From the NCBI GenBank assembly GCA_022496805.1, contig CM040093.1:10010713-10074712 (forward strand): a stretch of DNA of 64,000 nt, in the 5' to 3' direction. A program made the position numbers and the translations under genes. Source of the DNA: Pohlia nutans. Lineage: Eukaryota > Streptophyta > Bryopsida > Bryales > Mniaceae. Under the pieces are notes generated by a model. The model saw only the letters and a list, made by a program, of their open reading frames with translations, did not search any database and was not told the DNA's origin. Shown in pieces: positions 1-12,472 of this stretch. Within the stretch, counting starts at the first letter, position 1. The number at the start of each line of letters is the position of its first letter.

Positions 1-798
1 GGAACTGAGAAAGAGCGGCGAAGCTGTGCAGGAAACAGGAACGAAGCTGCAGGAAAATGCGTGCGAATAGAGCGGGATGTCTGCCACTTGAATGCTCCCG
101 GCCACTGGGCGCTGGAAATAGAAACCTAGACGGAGACATCAAATGCTCGTGTTCTAATGAAGCTCCAGCACATTGTCCGAAATTTCCTGCAATATGTATC
201 TCCTTGCGAGCAATCTCCGGCAAATGCACAACAGTTAAGTTTATCGGCCCTTTAGCTTTCTGGCTTGGCAGGCTCGATCAACATTCTGCGCTGCCCGTTT
301 TTTTTTGGAGGGGCACAAATAGAATAGAGCTATTTGCAGGGTTGAAATATAACCCTTTTCACACTGGTGGGTGCGGGTCTGGTCGCTGCATCACATCGCA
401 GACAGGGAGACACCACTGCAGTTGACGGGGTTGCCCCCTGTATTCTAACTATTATGCCATTTTTTGCATTTTTTTTGGCGAATAAATTAGTTTTTAATTA
501 TTTTTTAGGTTTTCTGGGGATTCAATTGAGAGATTTATTCCGTTGTCGATATGAGAATTTATAACCCACAGTAATAAGATTAGTAAGGTTAACTCCTTGA
601 TGTCTGGCGGCACCTGGAATCAAATCACACCGAAATTTTTATTGATGCCTTTGGACAGGAGCATAACATTCTTTAGCTAGTACTGCAGCACACCCTTTTG
701 CTTGTGTAAAGAATCGGCATATGAATAGGGAATTGATGATGTGGAACATGTAGAAACTATTAAAAAAAACATAAGTTTGTTGAGTTGCCAAGCCATCA
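1..798. other. No gene recognised; unassigned sequence
   Basis: The first 430 bases are less AT-rich than what follows and contain only short ORFs that match nothing I know. The remainder is AT-rich. I see no inverted termini or tandem repeat. It could be an old gene or transposon remnant cut by the window edge. Confidence 0.3.
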
Positions 799-965
799 TT
801 AACCCCTAAACGTCCAACCGTCCAGATTTTGAACAATGAACAGATTTCAACTCCTTTTTTTCATTCATCATGATCTTTTTGTAAAGTGGATTTTTTACTA
901 ATTTTTTTATCAGAAGCTAACTTCATGCATGTGTGATCCGATTAGAAAGGGGATGATCTTTATGT
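799..965 (+). mobile_element. Family A TTAA element, truncated
   Basis: It begins TTAA at 799-802 followed by CCCCTAAACGTCC and carries the family A left-arm text (a Cys-free AT-rich stretch ending in the shared GTGTGATCCGATTAGAAAGG block). Similarity to the full copies stops near 965, so only the left third survives. Confidence 0.6.
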
Positions 966-1356
966 TGCTATCCTGCATAACCATCTTCATTGAGGATGTT
1001 CTTGAGGCATTCTACCAATGTGAATTTAAAAAAAAAGATTCAAGCCTAATTTCAGAAGTAATGATACAAATTTAAAATGGTATGTTTTTTACAAAACCTT
1101 TCAGTAAAAGTAGCTAGATTCTATGAGTTCAAAACACCCAAGTTGTCATTATCTAGCATATCATTGGTAAAAAAGACTTGGATCATCTCAATAAGTTTTT
1201 GAGAACTAGACTAAATTATGCTCACTTTTTTTGTTTTTTAATAACATCGTCACTTTTCAAAAAATTAAATAACAAATCACAATTTAGAATGTCCTACACA
1301 TTTGCCAAACTATCTTTTACTACAATATATTTGTCACACGTTGAGACTATCCCATA

Positions 1357-1440
1357 CTCCCTTTATCCCACTAAAACACCCAAATAACTACTATACAGTA
1401 GTAGAGTATTTATCCGGGTGTTTTAGTAGGACAAAGGGAG
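1357..1440. mobile_element. Minimal Stowaway-like MITE with TA duplication
   Basis: Inverted termini begin CTCCCTTTATCCCACTAAAA on the left and the inverse lies at 1416-1440. TA dinucleotides flank both ends (1355-1356 and 1441-1442). The start resembles the plant Stowaway/mariner consensus CTCCCTCCGTCCC. At 84 bp it is little more than two termini back to back. Confidence 0.75.
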
Positions 1441-1821
1441 TAATGATTTGGGAGTCCTTATGATAAAAGCTTTGAGTATATGTATCTATAAAGGTGCACA
1501 TGTTTTCACCAGCGCCTTTCTAATAACACTATCTTTACTTTAATATAGTTGGCACTCTTGGTCATTACATGGGTGTTTGTTGGTTTCACAATAAATAAAT
1601 ATCTAATTTTCATTTATTTATTTTTAAGATGAAAAGAAGTTCACACTCTTAGCAATTCCCACCCAAATTCACAAAATGGTGATTTAGAGCAGCCTTAAAA
1701 TTAGTATGTTTCTATACATTACTTCTATAACGTTTGTGGATACAATATCTATGACATTTCCATATTCAAATTTGCTTCATGTAAGGCCCATTTTCAACTT
1801 TAGAAAACAAATGCCTCTCTA

Positions 1822-2030
1822 CCTATGAAATCACCATATATTGTGGCCCACAGTATTTACGAGAGGCTTTACCAAAAAATATTTCTCCAAAATAGTGTGG
1901 TAAAATTCATCCGAATCTGTTGATAAATTGTTCAGAACGGATGAAAAATCGTTCAGCAGACGAGAATTTGTCAAAATGCATGAATGTACCCACAACAATT
2001 ATCCACCTATAGAATATGGTGATTTCAGTG
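1822..2030 (+). mobile_element. Family B MITE, copy 1
   Basis: Both ends carry the sequence GAAATCACCATATA in inverted orientation. The interior has the shared blocks 'CCCACAGTATTTAC' and repeated 'GGATGAA' motifs. Three further copies lie at 4346, 7695 and 39233, two of them inverted. Confidence 0.65.
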
Positions 2031-3176
2031 TCAGTACTGAATAAATAAAAAATTATTGGCAAATTTTTGCCATAATCTTACTTGATTTTGGATGTAATTT
2101 CCTTTAAACTACAAATAAATGGATGAAAAAGTGGATTATATTGCCAAAAGGCTCTAAAAATACTGAATAGTTGGATGAATGCTTTTTGCAATAGATAGTT
2201 TTATGGATGAACATAAGAATATGAATAATCCAATTCTGTAATTTTTGAGAAAAATGAAAATGGCTGGTCCTAAACCTCCCTATTTAGCAAGATACTGATG
2301 CAGTTGGCCTCATCATCAGGAGAATGGTATATTCAGAATATCCAATCTGCACCCCCAAAAATATGGAATAATTTTTTAAAATTTCTAAAATTTTTACACA
2401 AATAAAGGGAGGCCCTTTACTGCAAGAGGAAGACAAATACTAAAATATGGAATAGTTTAAAAAGAAAAATATAAAACACATGGAATGCTTGTTATTATAA
2501 TCATCAACCCCATATACAGCCAGTATGACAGCGTGGCAAACAAATTAAATAAGTAAACAAGACATCGAGAGTGTAGGCTTATGATTGGTGCACGAGGTAT
2601 TAATGTGACGTCAGCGAAAGGCTAAGGTGCTCTATAAATGGCTAGAATTGGATGATATTTCTATTTTGCTTGTGATTGGGATCCATTGAGGTTAGTGGGT
2701 CCCTTTATATGAGCTGCGGTTCATTCATTCTCGAGGGATGGACATGAAACCATATCCAATTGAAGTCATTTCTCCTCTAATATTCTCCCCACAAATGAAG
2801 TAATGCACTTTCAGAAAAATTTAAATATGACTCATGTGGCTTAATTATGCAACATTAGGGTTTGAGATTTCTTGGGGAATAATTTTTCAGAATTTTCATA
2901 ATATTTCATAATTTTTCAGAATCCAAGTCTTGGAATAATTTTTTCATAATCAAATCTTCTTAAGTCTTAAACGTCAAAGGGGGGTAATCCGGGCTGCCCA
3001 AAAGGAATCTAAAATTTTGGGCACCCAAGCATGTCATGAGCTTCAAGCAATTTCCTTGGAATTCATTGTGTGGATTAAATGATTATAAACCAATACAAAA
3101 TTTTTAACAAGCAAGTAACGACGTTGGCATGGGCTGCCATCTTGTTATCCATGCTCATTTGGGCCCATTCAGGGTT
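2031..3176. other. AT-rich, unassigned; one orphan promoter-like motif pair
   Basis: There are no long ORFs and no clear element ends. A TGACGTCA palindrome and a TATA-like box occur near 2606-2639 (listed separately). Confidence 0.3.
2606..2639 (+). promoter_or_regulatory. Orphan TGACGTCA plus TATA-like box
   Basis: TGACGTCA, a perfect palindrome bound by plant TGA/bZIP factors, lies at 2606-2613, and TATAAAT follows at 2633-2639. The spacing suits a promoter, but no ORF of note follows. It may be a dead promoter, a non-coding transcript or chance. Confidence 0.2.
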
Positions 3177-3232
3177 TATTTTATTTTATTTTATTTTATT
3201 TTAATTTTTAATTTTTTAATTTTTAATTTTTA
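3177..3232. repeat. (TTTTA)n-type microsatellite
   Basis: About five TTTTA/ATTTT units pass into an imperfect TTTTTAA-type tract. Confidence 0.8.
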
Positions 3233-3314
3233 CCATGCTCTCATGCCACCTCCAATCTATTGTGCGACCCAACTTCAATGCACTCAAGGTATTCGACCTC
3301 CTCACCTCTCCCCA

Positions 3315-3510
3315 TGCCAATGTTCTTTTCAATTTCTTTGGAATGTACAATTTACTAAAATAGGCATATTTATGGAATCTAGCTTTGCTTTTTCATCACT
3401 TTTCCAAAGCACCAATTCATTTCAATTTTGGTTGAGAACATCTACTTTTTTTCCCATTATTCTCTCATAAATAAGCCCATGGGGCTTGCTTTGATGTTTA
3501 AGGGTTAAAG
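3315..3510 (+). repeat. Dispersed repeat M, copy 1
   Basis: This aligns in direct orientation with 5687-5888: both run through GGAATGTACAATTTACTAAA and TTCAATTTTGGTTGAGAA and end at AAGGGTTAA. The AAGGGTTAA end suggests a truncated TTAA-type element. Confidence 0.6.
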
Positions 3511-4345
3511 TACTTTACATAGGGCAATTCATTTCTTTCTTTGGCTCTCTAGGTTAAAATACCTCGAATAAATAGATTGCCTTATACATAAAATCCATTT
3601 GCTTGGTTTTTGTTGGGTGACGGTTACTTCAATTCTTCAATACAGATATGTCCCCCCTATATCCCTAACCATCATATATTTCTATTCATTTGTATTTCAA
3701 ATCACATGGCATTTTTTACCGGACATTCTTCATTAAATGCTTGGAAGAGAAATTCTCATGAGTAGACGCACATTGTGATCCACATTGGAAGTAACCATTT
3801 TTTTCCTCTCGAATTCCATGTAGGTTCAATTAGCAAAATTCGACTTTGGCTTAGACGTACTATTCTATGGACATTGTGGATAGCTAGAAATGACATTGTT
3901 TAATCAAGTCAAATAGGACTTTAAAAGTATCAGAGGGAATATTTGGAAAGTTTTGAGAGATTAGAGTTAATGAAAAAGAGTGTCTCAAAGTGGAAACTCG
4001 CCTCGTATTCATTTTAGACTCGTTTTCAGTTCAAAAAAACGGCAAAACTAGTCTATGGTGAGCTGGAGAATAATCTAAAGCAAGACCTTGCACCGCCTAT
4101 GGGAGTGGAACTCGTGATCTCCCCAATGCTAGAGGAGAGTTCCCACAAGTTCTCCCAAACCTATGGTTCTATTCATGAAGGGATCAGGGACTATTTATAT
4201 GTAAATCATGTCAAAAATTGGTAATATAAGATTGTTGACTCCGCATAGACTCAATACAGAGCCCTTCTTATTTTCAGTTAACTTAAATATGCCAGAAGCT
4301 TGTGGAGCATCCAATTTTTTAACTTAACGTTTTGAAATTCAAGTA

Positions 4346-4536
4346 CACTAAAATCACCATATAGTGTGGCCCACAGTATTTACAAGAGGCGTCACTAATA
4401 AATATTTTTTCAAAATATTTTGGTAAAATTCATCCAAATTGGATGCAAATGTGTTCAAATTGGATGAGATTTTATCCCAATGGATGAATGTACACACACT
4501 ATTCACCCACCCACAATATATGGTGATTTCAGCATA
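4346..4536 (+). mobile_element. Family B MITE, copy 2
   Basis: The left end reads CACTAAAATCACCATATA, and the right end is the inverse (TATATGGTGATTTCAG). The length is 191 bp and the interior matches copy 1. Confidence 0.75.
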
Positions 4537-4744
4537 GTCAATTGACAAAGTTTTGATCTGTTCACTCCGAAAGTAGAGGTCGACTTTCCCCGTTCATTAG
4601 TTCCAAACAACTTCTTGATCCCTTAACATCCCTTGGGCACCATATGTATGACTACCATATACAAGTTCAAGATCCATATTTTATACTAAAATACAATTTA
4701 TGTACTCAAATATGCCGTATACTTAAATACATGGTTATACTTAA

Positions 4745-5312
4745 GAATCAAGGCTGATTTTCCAAGTTCTGTCAACTTAGTGTGTAACGAGTTTTGATCC
4801 TCAACTTTTGAGATTTTTGTGGTGATTCTACTCTTTGTAACAAAGATGGGATGGTAGTTTGCGTATGTAGGTGATATATAGATCAAAAGATACAATCATG
4901 CAAAGGTGAGAAAGCTAACTGCGAACAGCTCTTGAAAATTTGCATACAATGAGCTATGCATTTGAATTTTTGTACACAATAGCTAACACCCCCATATACA
5001 ACTGCAAAATTCATTTTACCAAATCTGAGACTAAACTTTTCATAGTACTGGACATTTTCAAAAAGTTTCAAACTCGGGCAAGGGGGCCAAAAAAAAGTGC
5101 AATCAACTTTGTAGCTTATAATCTTACTATTGAAGAACCCCAAACAGTTGAAAATTTGTAAGTGCTAATAAATTCAAGTTGGTTGAAATATCCTACAGTT
5201 GGAATGGTCGAAAAGGTTTTAGATCAAAAACTCTTTGCCTTTTATGAGAAGAGGTACTTTTAGGCAGCTTTTGAGTGTTTGGAGAGAAACATAGTTGTGG
5301 TCCTTTTAAAGG
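4745..5312 (+). mobile_element. Family I TTAA element, copy 1
   Basis: TTAA lies at 4741-4744 and 5313-5316. The interior matches 26824-27952 along its length (for example the shared GATACAATCATG and AATGAGCTATGCAT blocks). The right end reads GTGGTCCTTTTAAAGG before TTAA. Confidence 0.65.
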
Positions 5313-5686
5313 TTAACCCTCAAATATCAAGAGGGCCTTAGACGGGCAACCCAAAGGAATAAAAATAATTAAGAGAGTTGCCCCCAATAATAGCCCCTTG
5401 AGTAACGTGAACAACCAATGAGAATTCCTCAAATCCTCTATGAACAATGAATGTAGTGAACAATGCCACTCCAAAAACAAAATTTTAAAATACAATGAGA
5501 TTTTGGCTCTACAGTGAGCTCTGCAATTCTGGATTAAAATTTTATTAATAAGAAAACAAAATAAATATTATGTATATATTAAATAAATAAATATATTAAA
5601 AAAAAACACCGTTGAATAGCGCTAGCCTGTGCTCGTAGCTCTGATATCCATCAAGATCTCAATTTGCCCAACTCCCTCCCCTCCCT

Positions 5687-5888
5687 CCCTGCCAATTCTT
5701 TTTCCAATTTCCTTGGAATGTACAATTTACTAAAACATGCATATTTTCTAAATTTAGCCTCACTTTTTCATCACCTTTTCAAAGTACCAATCCATTTCAA
5801 TTTTGGTTGAGAAAATCCATTTTTTTTTCTCGATTATTCTCTCAAAACAAACCTGTGGCTCTTTTTTTTGACGTTCAAGGGTTAAGAT
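5687..5888 (+). repeat. Dispersed repeat M, copy 2
   Basis: This is the direct-orientation partner of 3315-3510, with point differences throughout, and it ends at a similar GGGTTAA. Confidence 0.6.
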
Positions 5889-6228
5889 TGTTATGTTGTA
5901 CTTTTTCTGAAATGAAATTTAAAAAAATAAAATCAGATGTTCAGGTTCCAGTGGTCCTACATTCTGTTATCTTATCATTGCTAACTTACAGGCCGGTATT
6001 TACAAGACCGACAGACTGCAGCTCCGGATTGAAATCATATCCTGCACGCCCTTTTCTCATTGCCCTTCAGTCTGCTTACTGAAGTCAACCTGGCTCATGA
6101 GCCTCAACACATGCAGTCATGCATAACCTCTGGAGTGTCTGCACCATCATTGTCATAGTACGGTAACTTCGTGCTGTCCTTCAGTTGCGGTTTTCGTTTT
6201 CCTTTTTCATTTTTAATCTTTATTTCCA
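5889..6228. other. Unassigned intergenic sequence
   Basis: I see no recognisable ORF, repeat or element terminus here. Confidence 0.3.
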
Positions 6229-6284
6229 TCTTTGGATGATGATGATATTATTATTATTGTTGTTGTTGTTGTTGTTGTTGTAGT
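6229..6284. repeat. Compound trinucleotide microsatellite
   Basis: Runs of GAT, then ATT, then GTT (about seven GTT units) follow one another. Confidence 0.9.
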
Positions 6285-6739
6285 AGCACCACATGAACAA
6301 CTGCACTCATTATCTAATTTAGTCTTACTCGGACTAATAACGAAATCTCAGACTAATTCTCGACTCGGGGTACACTCTACATTATGTTTGAGAATCACGT
6401 GCGTTCATGACCCCCTCTAAAAACCCCCATGTATACGAGGGGTTATATGTTTAAAAACCTTTGTTTACATATCTATTCCGTCCTAAATATATGTTTAATA
6501 TAAGTACACTTCAATATTTTCAGCTCTAAATATGTTTATTGTATGTATACGTAATACGGCAATGTTCGAATTAATACCCCTTTTGTGCACTCACGTATAC
6601 TTGTACGTGTTTAGTATAGTGCACCTCCCGGGATTTTAGAATTAGAAGAAACTCCAAGCCGGAGTAATTGAGATAACTTGTAGTAATTGTGATAATGTCT
6701 AGGTAAAGTGTGACCTAACTGAATTTCTTTTTATCCAAA

Positions 6740-7045
6740 CACTAGTAGAAAAGGCGGCATTGCCGAGAAAGATGCCCAGGTAAGTGGTTTTCACTATTCA
6801 CCTATGGGTCCTATTTTTTGAAATTTTCATTTTGGGCACCATAGAGACGTTTTTTTGGCAATTTCTCTTGCAAAGTTAGGGCCTATGGCCCCATATTAGT
6901 CTACGAGGACCCCCTCGGGAATTTTAACCCCTTGGAAGAGGGATTTTTTAAAGGTGGGCCCCCACATGCACAAATAGGAGGCATGTTTTGTCCTCTTGCA
7001 TTAACGTCAAGGGGGGGATTTAGAGTCATGGGCATAATAGAGAGG
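6740..7045 (+). mobile_element. CACTA-like terminus with repeat L, copy 1
   Basis: CACTAGTAGAAAAGG at 6740-6754 looks like the terminus of a plant CACTA (EnSpm) transposon. The text from about 6791 to 7008 is an inverted match to the element at 60971-61250. The partner CACTA end is not evident, so this is probably a remnant. Confidence 0.45.
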
Positions 7046-7694
7046 AACATCTTTAGAGTCGGATTTTGGTTTATATGCTTCGTTAAATCTCATTTATAAT
7101 TAATCGAAATACAAAATTTAAATAAATCCCTATACTATAATTTATAAAGTTTTGGTGAGATTTTAATACTCTCCTAATTTTGTAGAAAACAATGAATAAT
7201 ATCAAAGTGTACACTTTTAATACTAAAAAATAAGTTATGATTATTTTGAAAATATAAAGTATAAACCATAAACCATGACATAGTTATTGTAATACTTATT
7301 AAACTTGCAATTGCAACCAAACACTCTATTCTAGGACATTTTCACATTTTGAAGTGAAATAACAACCAATGTTGGGTAGCTTTATTTTGCTTGTAAAGTT
7401 TAAATGGAAAAAAAATCATTTCAAAGATCAAAATTGAGTTGCAGGTGCATGAAGAAAAAACATGCTCAAATACAATATTAACCTCTAAATTCTTGGAGCT
7501 TTTGCATATAATCTAGGTGTTCTATAAAATGTAGCTATTCAAAGATTTTTTTTTAACTTCAAAGAATAAAAGTAAGACGTGGAGACTAGAGAAAAGACTT
7601 ACAACTGAAGATTTCACATGACGAAATAGGTCTAGACCAAATGCGGGTCTTTTTTAGGACACTTCTCTAGTTTATGTGGCCGACGTTTCTACTA

Positions 7695-7895
7695 CACCGA
7701 AATCACCATATATTCACCATATATTGTGGGTAGGTGAATGGAGAGGTTACATTCATGCATTTGGACAAGTTCTCATCCAACTTGAACATTTTTTCATCCA
7801 AAGTGGATGAATTTAACCACAGTATTTTGAAATTTTAATTATTAGTAAAGCCTCTAGAAAATACCGTGGGTCACAGTATATGGTGGTTTCAGTGT
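7695..7895 (-). mobile_element. Family B MITE, copy 3, inverted
   Basis: The ends are ACACCGAAATCACCATATA and its inverse near 7880-7895. The 11-bp block CACCATATATT is duplicated just inside the left end, a small local change not seen in the other copies. Confidence 0.75.
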
Positions 7896-8579
7896 AGAGC
7901 TTATACCTCCTTTTTTTTACCAAGTGTCAACATTTTTGAACATTGGAATAAAATTGTCAGGTACATGAATACAAAATAGAATAGAATTCTATAATCAACA
8001 TCAATATATTTACTAGTAATTTTTCATCATTATTCCGAACATATTCTCCTCCACATAGTTTTAGAAGACACATGTAAGTTTTTATCAGTATCTAGTAAGT
8101 GCGGTCCTTTATGGGCGAATTAAAAATGGTCGGATTAATTCCAAAATTTACTCCACCATTCAGTCGGGCTGTCTCCAATATCAAGTAATTCAAACTAGAA
8201 GATTTTCATTTATGTGGCTGCGACTGGGTGATAATTAACTAAACATGGTGTGGTGGGAAAGCTCTGGGCTGAGGTCAATTAAACTTCATTGCTGATTGAT
8301 TTCGGGACAAAAACGTGAAGCCAAATTCCAAGTTGTGGCCAGGATCCGCCATTTGCATGGAAGAAAGGTCATTACACAGTCTGTATGTAGGTTTAATGAT
8401 TTCTCGTAATAAACTCAAGTGTCCATGATTTATGTATGTTGTCCTTCGCAGCTCATTCATTCACCATGATTTGGCAATCCAGATTCTTCTCATGACTCGT
8501 GGCACAAAAGAAGTAATGGAATAACCGAGGAAGTAACTTTCGGAAGAATATGGTTTGAATTAATGAAGAGTGCATTTGT
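7896..8579. other. Unassigned intergenic sequence
   Basis: Only short ORFs are present, and no repeat or terminus was recognised. Confidence 0.3.
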
Positions 8580-8591
8580 TTAACCCTTTAA

Positions 8592-9112
8592 CCTCTCGAT
8601 TCAACATTGATTTCGAAGATGCACTATCAAATGTTCGATGAATAACAAAAATGGAGTTGACGTACAAAACTAAGTTGTAAATGGTCAATGTGAAGATCAC
8701 ATTTGTACAGTTGGATTTATCATCTTTTTAATTAATTTTGTAAGGTTTTCTCTTGAAATTCAATTAAAAATCCCAAATGAACACAAAAAAATTAAATTTT
8801 TTTGTAATGAATTTTGAATAACATGCACTATGAGATGGTGCAATTTCCATTATTTGATTCCACTTATTTTGGTAAATCATGTTTAAGGTCTCATTTTTTG
8901 AACTAAGAATGAAACTTGACAGTAACCTATTTTTTCATTTTAAAAAATCACTATATCTTATTTTAAAAATCCATATCGTACAAATGGTAGTCAACTAGCA
9001 CAAGAACATGCCAAGAAAATTTTGGATGGATGAAAAATGTGATTTTATGTAGTCAAAAGAAAGCGCAGCTTCTGTATATCGTCCAGGATCTGGACTCTAG
9101 CGTGTCAAAGGC
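8592..9112 (+). mobile_element. Family G TTAA element, copy 2
   Basis: TTAA lies at 8588-8591 and 9113-9116. The interior aligns with 20563-21095 (AATGGAGTTGA, GTGAAGATCACA, ATGAAACTTGACA). Its internal TTAA at 8883-8886 is intact and empty, which matters because another copy holds an insertion at that site. Confidence 0.7.
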
Positions 9113-9116
9113 TTAA

Positions 9117-10303
9117 ATCCCACACCAAGGTGTAGTAGACAATGACATGAGCATTTTGGGCACAATTTTATAATTAAATGTATGGTTTTAGCCTATGGCA
9201 CCAATTTTAAAGTGCGCGTAATAGAACTTGCATTTTCGTTTGCTACTCAAAAATGGAATAGATTAAAATTGATGTAACAGAAGTCAATAATTATTTTCTT
9301 ATTTTAACTGAAAAATTAAGTTAAAGTGATCATATCTCACTTTTTTATTTTAATATCTTGACCCTAAAACACGTTAAATTTTTCTTATCCCTATTATGTA
9401 TTACAAAATCATTAAAATGATAAGAATTTTTTTACTAGGAGTATAAAAAACTATTAAAGTTGTGTTTTGTGAATTTTTGAGAATTTTGTTCTTCAACATG
9501 AGTTTTTAGTAATTTTCCTTATTAAGTTTTTTTTCATTCCAATTTAGAAAAGGTAGATTTTGTAGAAAATAAAACTTGACAAATTTGGTGGTGTTTTTAC
9601 GATGTGTGATAAATATGATATAAATCTACAAGTGAAAAAAAATGATGATTTTTTAACAAATATTTATATGTTTCCTACCTACTATTAAATTTTATTTTAA
9701 TTGATGTAGTTTGGGTAGTGAAGCATAGAGTGTCCCACGCTAGCTTGAAACAACCTTAAACATAGTTGTGAAAGTCACAAATTATTGATGGTCTTTGAAC
9801 TGATAGTAGGGTCTCCTAGGTTCTACAAAGGCCACCTAGCGGACATATTACGTCTTCCCTCCCAAAAAAAAGAGAAAATTTAATTTAATTTAAAATATAT
9901 ATGACACTAAATTTTGAATCACCAAGAGTTTTTCTTTAAGTTTCATTGGTGATATTTTATTTCTTTAGTTGGAACAAAATTTTCAATTGTTTCAAAAAAA
10001 GAAAAGAGTCACAACACAAAGAAGTTTTGTCAAAAAAATGCAAAAGGACATTACGGACGGATTAAATGGTGTCCTGTACTGTACATATGATTGATGCAGT
10101 GAAGGCCTTGAAGGCTTGAACCGAACAAATCCACATCAACTTTAGTTCCGCACAGATTCAAAGTCAAAGATGGCAAATAGTTGTTCTATAGCTATGGTCT
10201 TCCGCGTTCTGTGGCTGACTGACGGGATATCACAAAGCATATGTAAATTACGGACTACTTAACTTCAGTGAGGGACTACACTCTTGGACCGGTTATGAGA
10301 CAT
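9117..10303. other. AT-rich, unassigned
   Basis: No ORF above 60 codons, no tandem repeat and no inverted termini were found. Confidence 0.3.
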
Positions 10304-10307
10304 TTAA

Positions 10308-11126
10308 CCCTTTACTGCCCAGGGTGGTTCTAGAGAAACCACCTTTTTCTGGGTGATGTTTCTTTAAATCTATCTCTGTTGAAATTATGGGTACTATTAA
10401 TAGTATCCAACCGTACGAATGTAAGCATAGCTTAATGAAACAAGTCTCAGTTAAATCTTGGTAAGATCGGACTGTTGGATTGGAAGATTATAGTATATCT
10501 TTGAACCGTATAATGCACACTCAAAAATGAGATTTCGGGGGGTGTGTGACTTCAAGGTTAAATAGAATTTGGGTTAAATTTTCAAAAATAAAAGTGAAGA
10601 TGTTCAGCAATGACTTGTGTCAACACCTCTTCATTGCAATATTTCATGTCAAGAATAGACTCATACATAATTATTGTGAATTTTATAAGTGAAAGTGACT
10701 TATCCATGTACGGTTTAGAACAAAATTTATACGTTCAAATAAGAAAGGAGTTAGTATAGTGATCAAGATCAGACTACATACACTAATGGAACATGAACAA
10801 GAGAACACAATCCAAAAAGAAAAACGAGATAACAAACTTCCAATCTCTAGAAATACAACATAGTACATATGTTGTATTTGTAAGTATTTGCTGTATTTTG
10901 AGGTATTTGCAGTATTTTGAGGTATTTGCAGTATTTTGGTGTTTTGTACATAGGTATTTGGATATTTAGGAAAGTCGGATTCCAAATTTTCTTTTTGCAT
11001 CATCTCCAGAATCAAAAGTTACACATCTGAACTTCAGACACTGTACTGAGATGGTTCACAGATTTTCTAGAATTTCATTTTCCAGTGATCTAGTGACCAC
11101 TTAGTGGTTACCTGGGCACTAAAGGG
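10308..11126 (+). mobile_element. Family C TTAA element, copy 1
   Basis: TTAA lies at 10304-10307 and 11127-11130. The termini CCCTTTACTGCCCAGG and CCCTTTAGTGCCCAGG (read inward from each side) are near-identical inverted repeats. A short GTATTTGC(A/T)GTATTTTGAG repeat occurs inside. An inverted second copy lies at 54187-54973. The right TTAA is shared with the next element. Confidence 0.85.
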
Positions 11127-11130
11127 TTAA

Positions 11131-11664
11131 CCCCTAACTGCCTGAGCGTCCATTTTTGGACGATGTACAGATTTCATCCATGTTTTCTCATCCGTCATGT
11201 AATTTTGGCAGTGTGGATTTTTTACTCTAGATTCTATGGGAAGTTAGCTTCATGAATGTGTGATCCGATTATGCCTCATATCATGCGTAGAGATTCACCC
11301 AAAATTTCAAAGATTTCAGTGTAAACGTGCTTTTGAAAAACTCAACTCATAAAATCAAGCAACAAAAAAATCTTCAAAAATTACTACACTTAGGGTATTA
11401 CATTTCAACCAATCTCAACAAATTTCATTTACAAATTTTCGATATGCTATTCGTAATTGAATTATAAAAAATAAAAAAAATTTGAGTTTCAAATTTTATA
11501 CAAAAATATTGGTGATAGCAAATCATAGATCTAAACTGTATGGATAGAATCAAAAATTCATAATGTACAACTTTTATTCATACATTAAGTTCAAAATATC
11601 CCATTTATTCATACGTTAAGTTCAAAGTATCCCAAATTTGGAGAGGGCTCCATGCAATTAGGGG
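11131..11664 (+). mobile_element. Family A TTAA element, copy 2
   Basis: TTAA lies at 11127-11130 and 11665-11668. The left end is CCCCTAACTGCC, followed by a small palindrome (GTCCATTTTTGGAC); the right end is CAATTAGGGG. There is no coding capacity. It is arranged tail to tail with the next copy. Confidence 0.85.
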
Positions 11665-11675
11665 TTAAGGGTTAA

Positions 11676-12247
11676 CCCCTAAATGCCTAAAGCCCTCTTC
11701 AAATTTGGCAGTTTTGCAAAGATGCATTATAGAATGCAACTAAGAGGGATATTTTGAACTTGACGTATGAATAAAAGTTGTACATCATGGATTTTAGATT
11801 CTATCCATACAATTAGATCTATGGTTTCTATTACTGATATTTTTGTATAAAATTTGAAATGTTAAATTATTTTGTAATTCGATTACAAAATAAGATATTG
11901 ACAATATGTGGATGAAATTTGTTGTGATTGGTTGAAATGTAATACTCTAAGTGTAGTGATTTTTGGAGATTTTTTGGTTGCTTAATTTTATGAGTTTTGA
12001 CTTTTTCGAGAGCACTTTTGATTCGTTTCAAACTAAAATCTTCAATTTTTTTGGTGAATCATTGCAACATGAAATGAGGCAAAAAAATTCACAAATCATC
12101 CACTTTTAATTGGTTCACACATGCATGAAGCTAATTTCCCATAAAATATGTAATAAAAAATCCACACTACAAAAAGTCATGATGGATGAGAAAACATGGA
12201 TGAAACCTGTACATTGTTCAAAAAATGAACGATAAGGCATTTAAGGG
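11676..12247 (-). mobile_element. Family A TTAA element, copy 3, inverted
   Basis: TTAA lies at 11672-11675 and 12248-12251, with only GGG separating it from copy 2. It reads opposite to copy 2, so 11131-12247 forms an imperfect 1.1-kb palindrome. Confidence 0.85.
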
Positions 12248-12251
12248 TTAA

Positions 12252-12468
12252 ACGGCCCAAAAGCCCTTTGTGGTTGTATAGTACTTTATGTATTTGGTGG
12301 TATTTGATCAAAATAACAATGACCAAACACATTTTAGTACGTAGTAAAATTAATAATCATGATAATATGTATATAACAATATATTACAATTCGTATATTA
12401 AACCACAATTGAGCAATTATAAGACTGAATACGAGTTGTAAAAAAGGACCCCGAAGGCCTTTTAAGGG
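12252..12468 (+). mobile_element. Family D TTAA element, copy 1
   Basis: TTAA lies at 12248-12251 (shared with copy A3) and 12469-12472. It is 217 bp long. An inverted copy lies at 38100-38313. Confidence 0.75.
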
Positions 12469-12472
12469 TTAA

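Noticed and set aside
799..812. Repeated CCCCTAAA motifs resembling plant telomere repeats (CCCTAAA)
   Set aside because: Each occurs once, directly after TTAA and at the end of an element, with no tandem CCCTAAA array anywhere.
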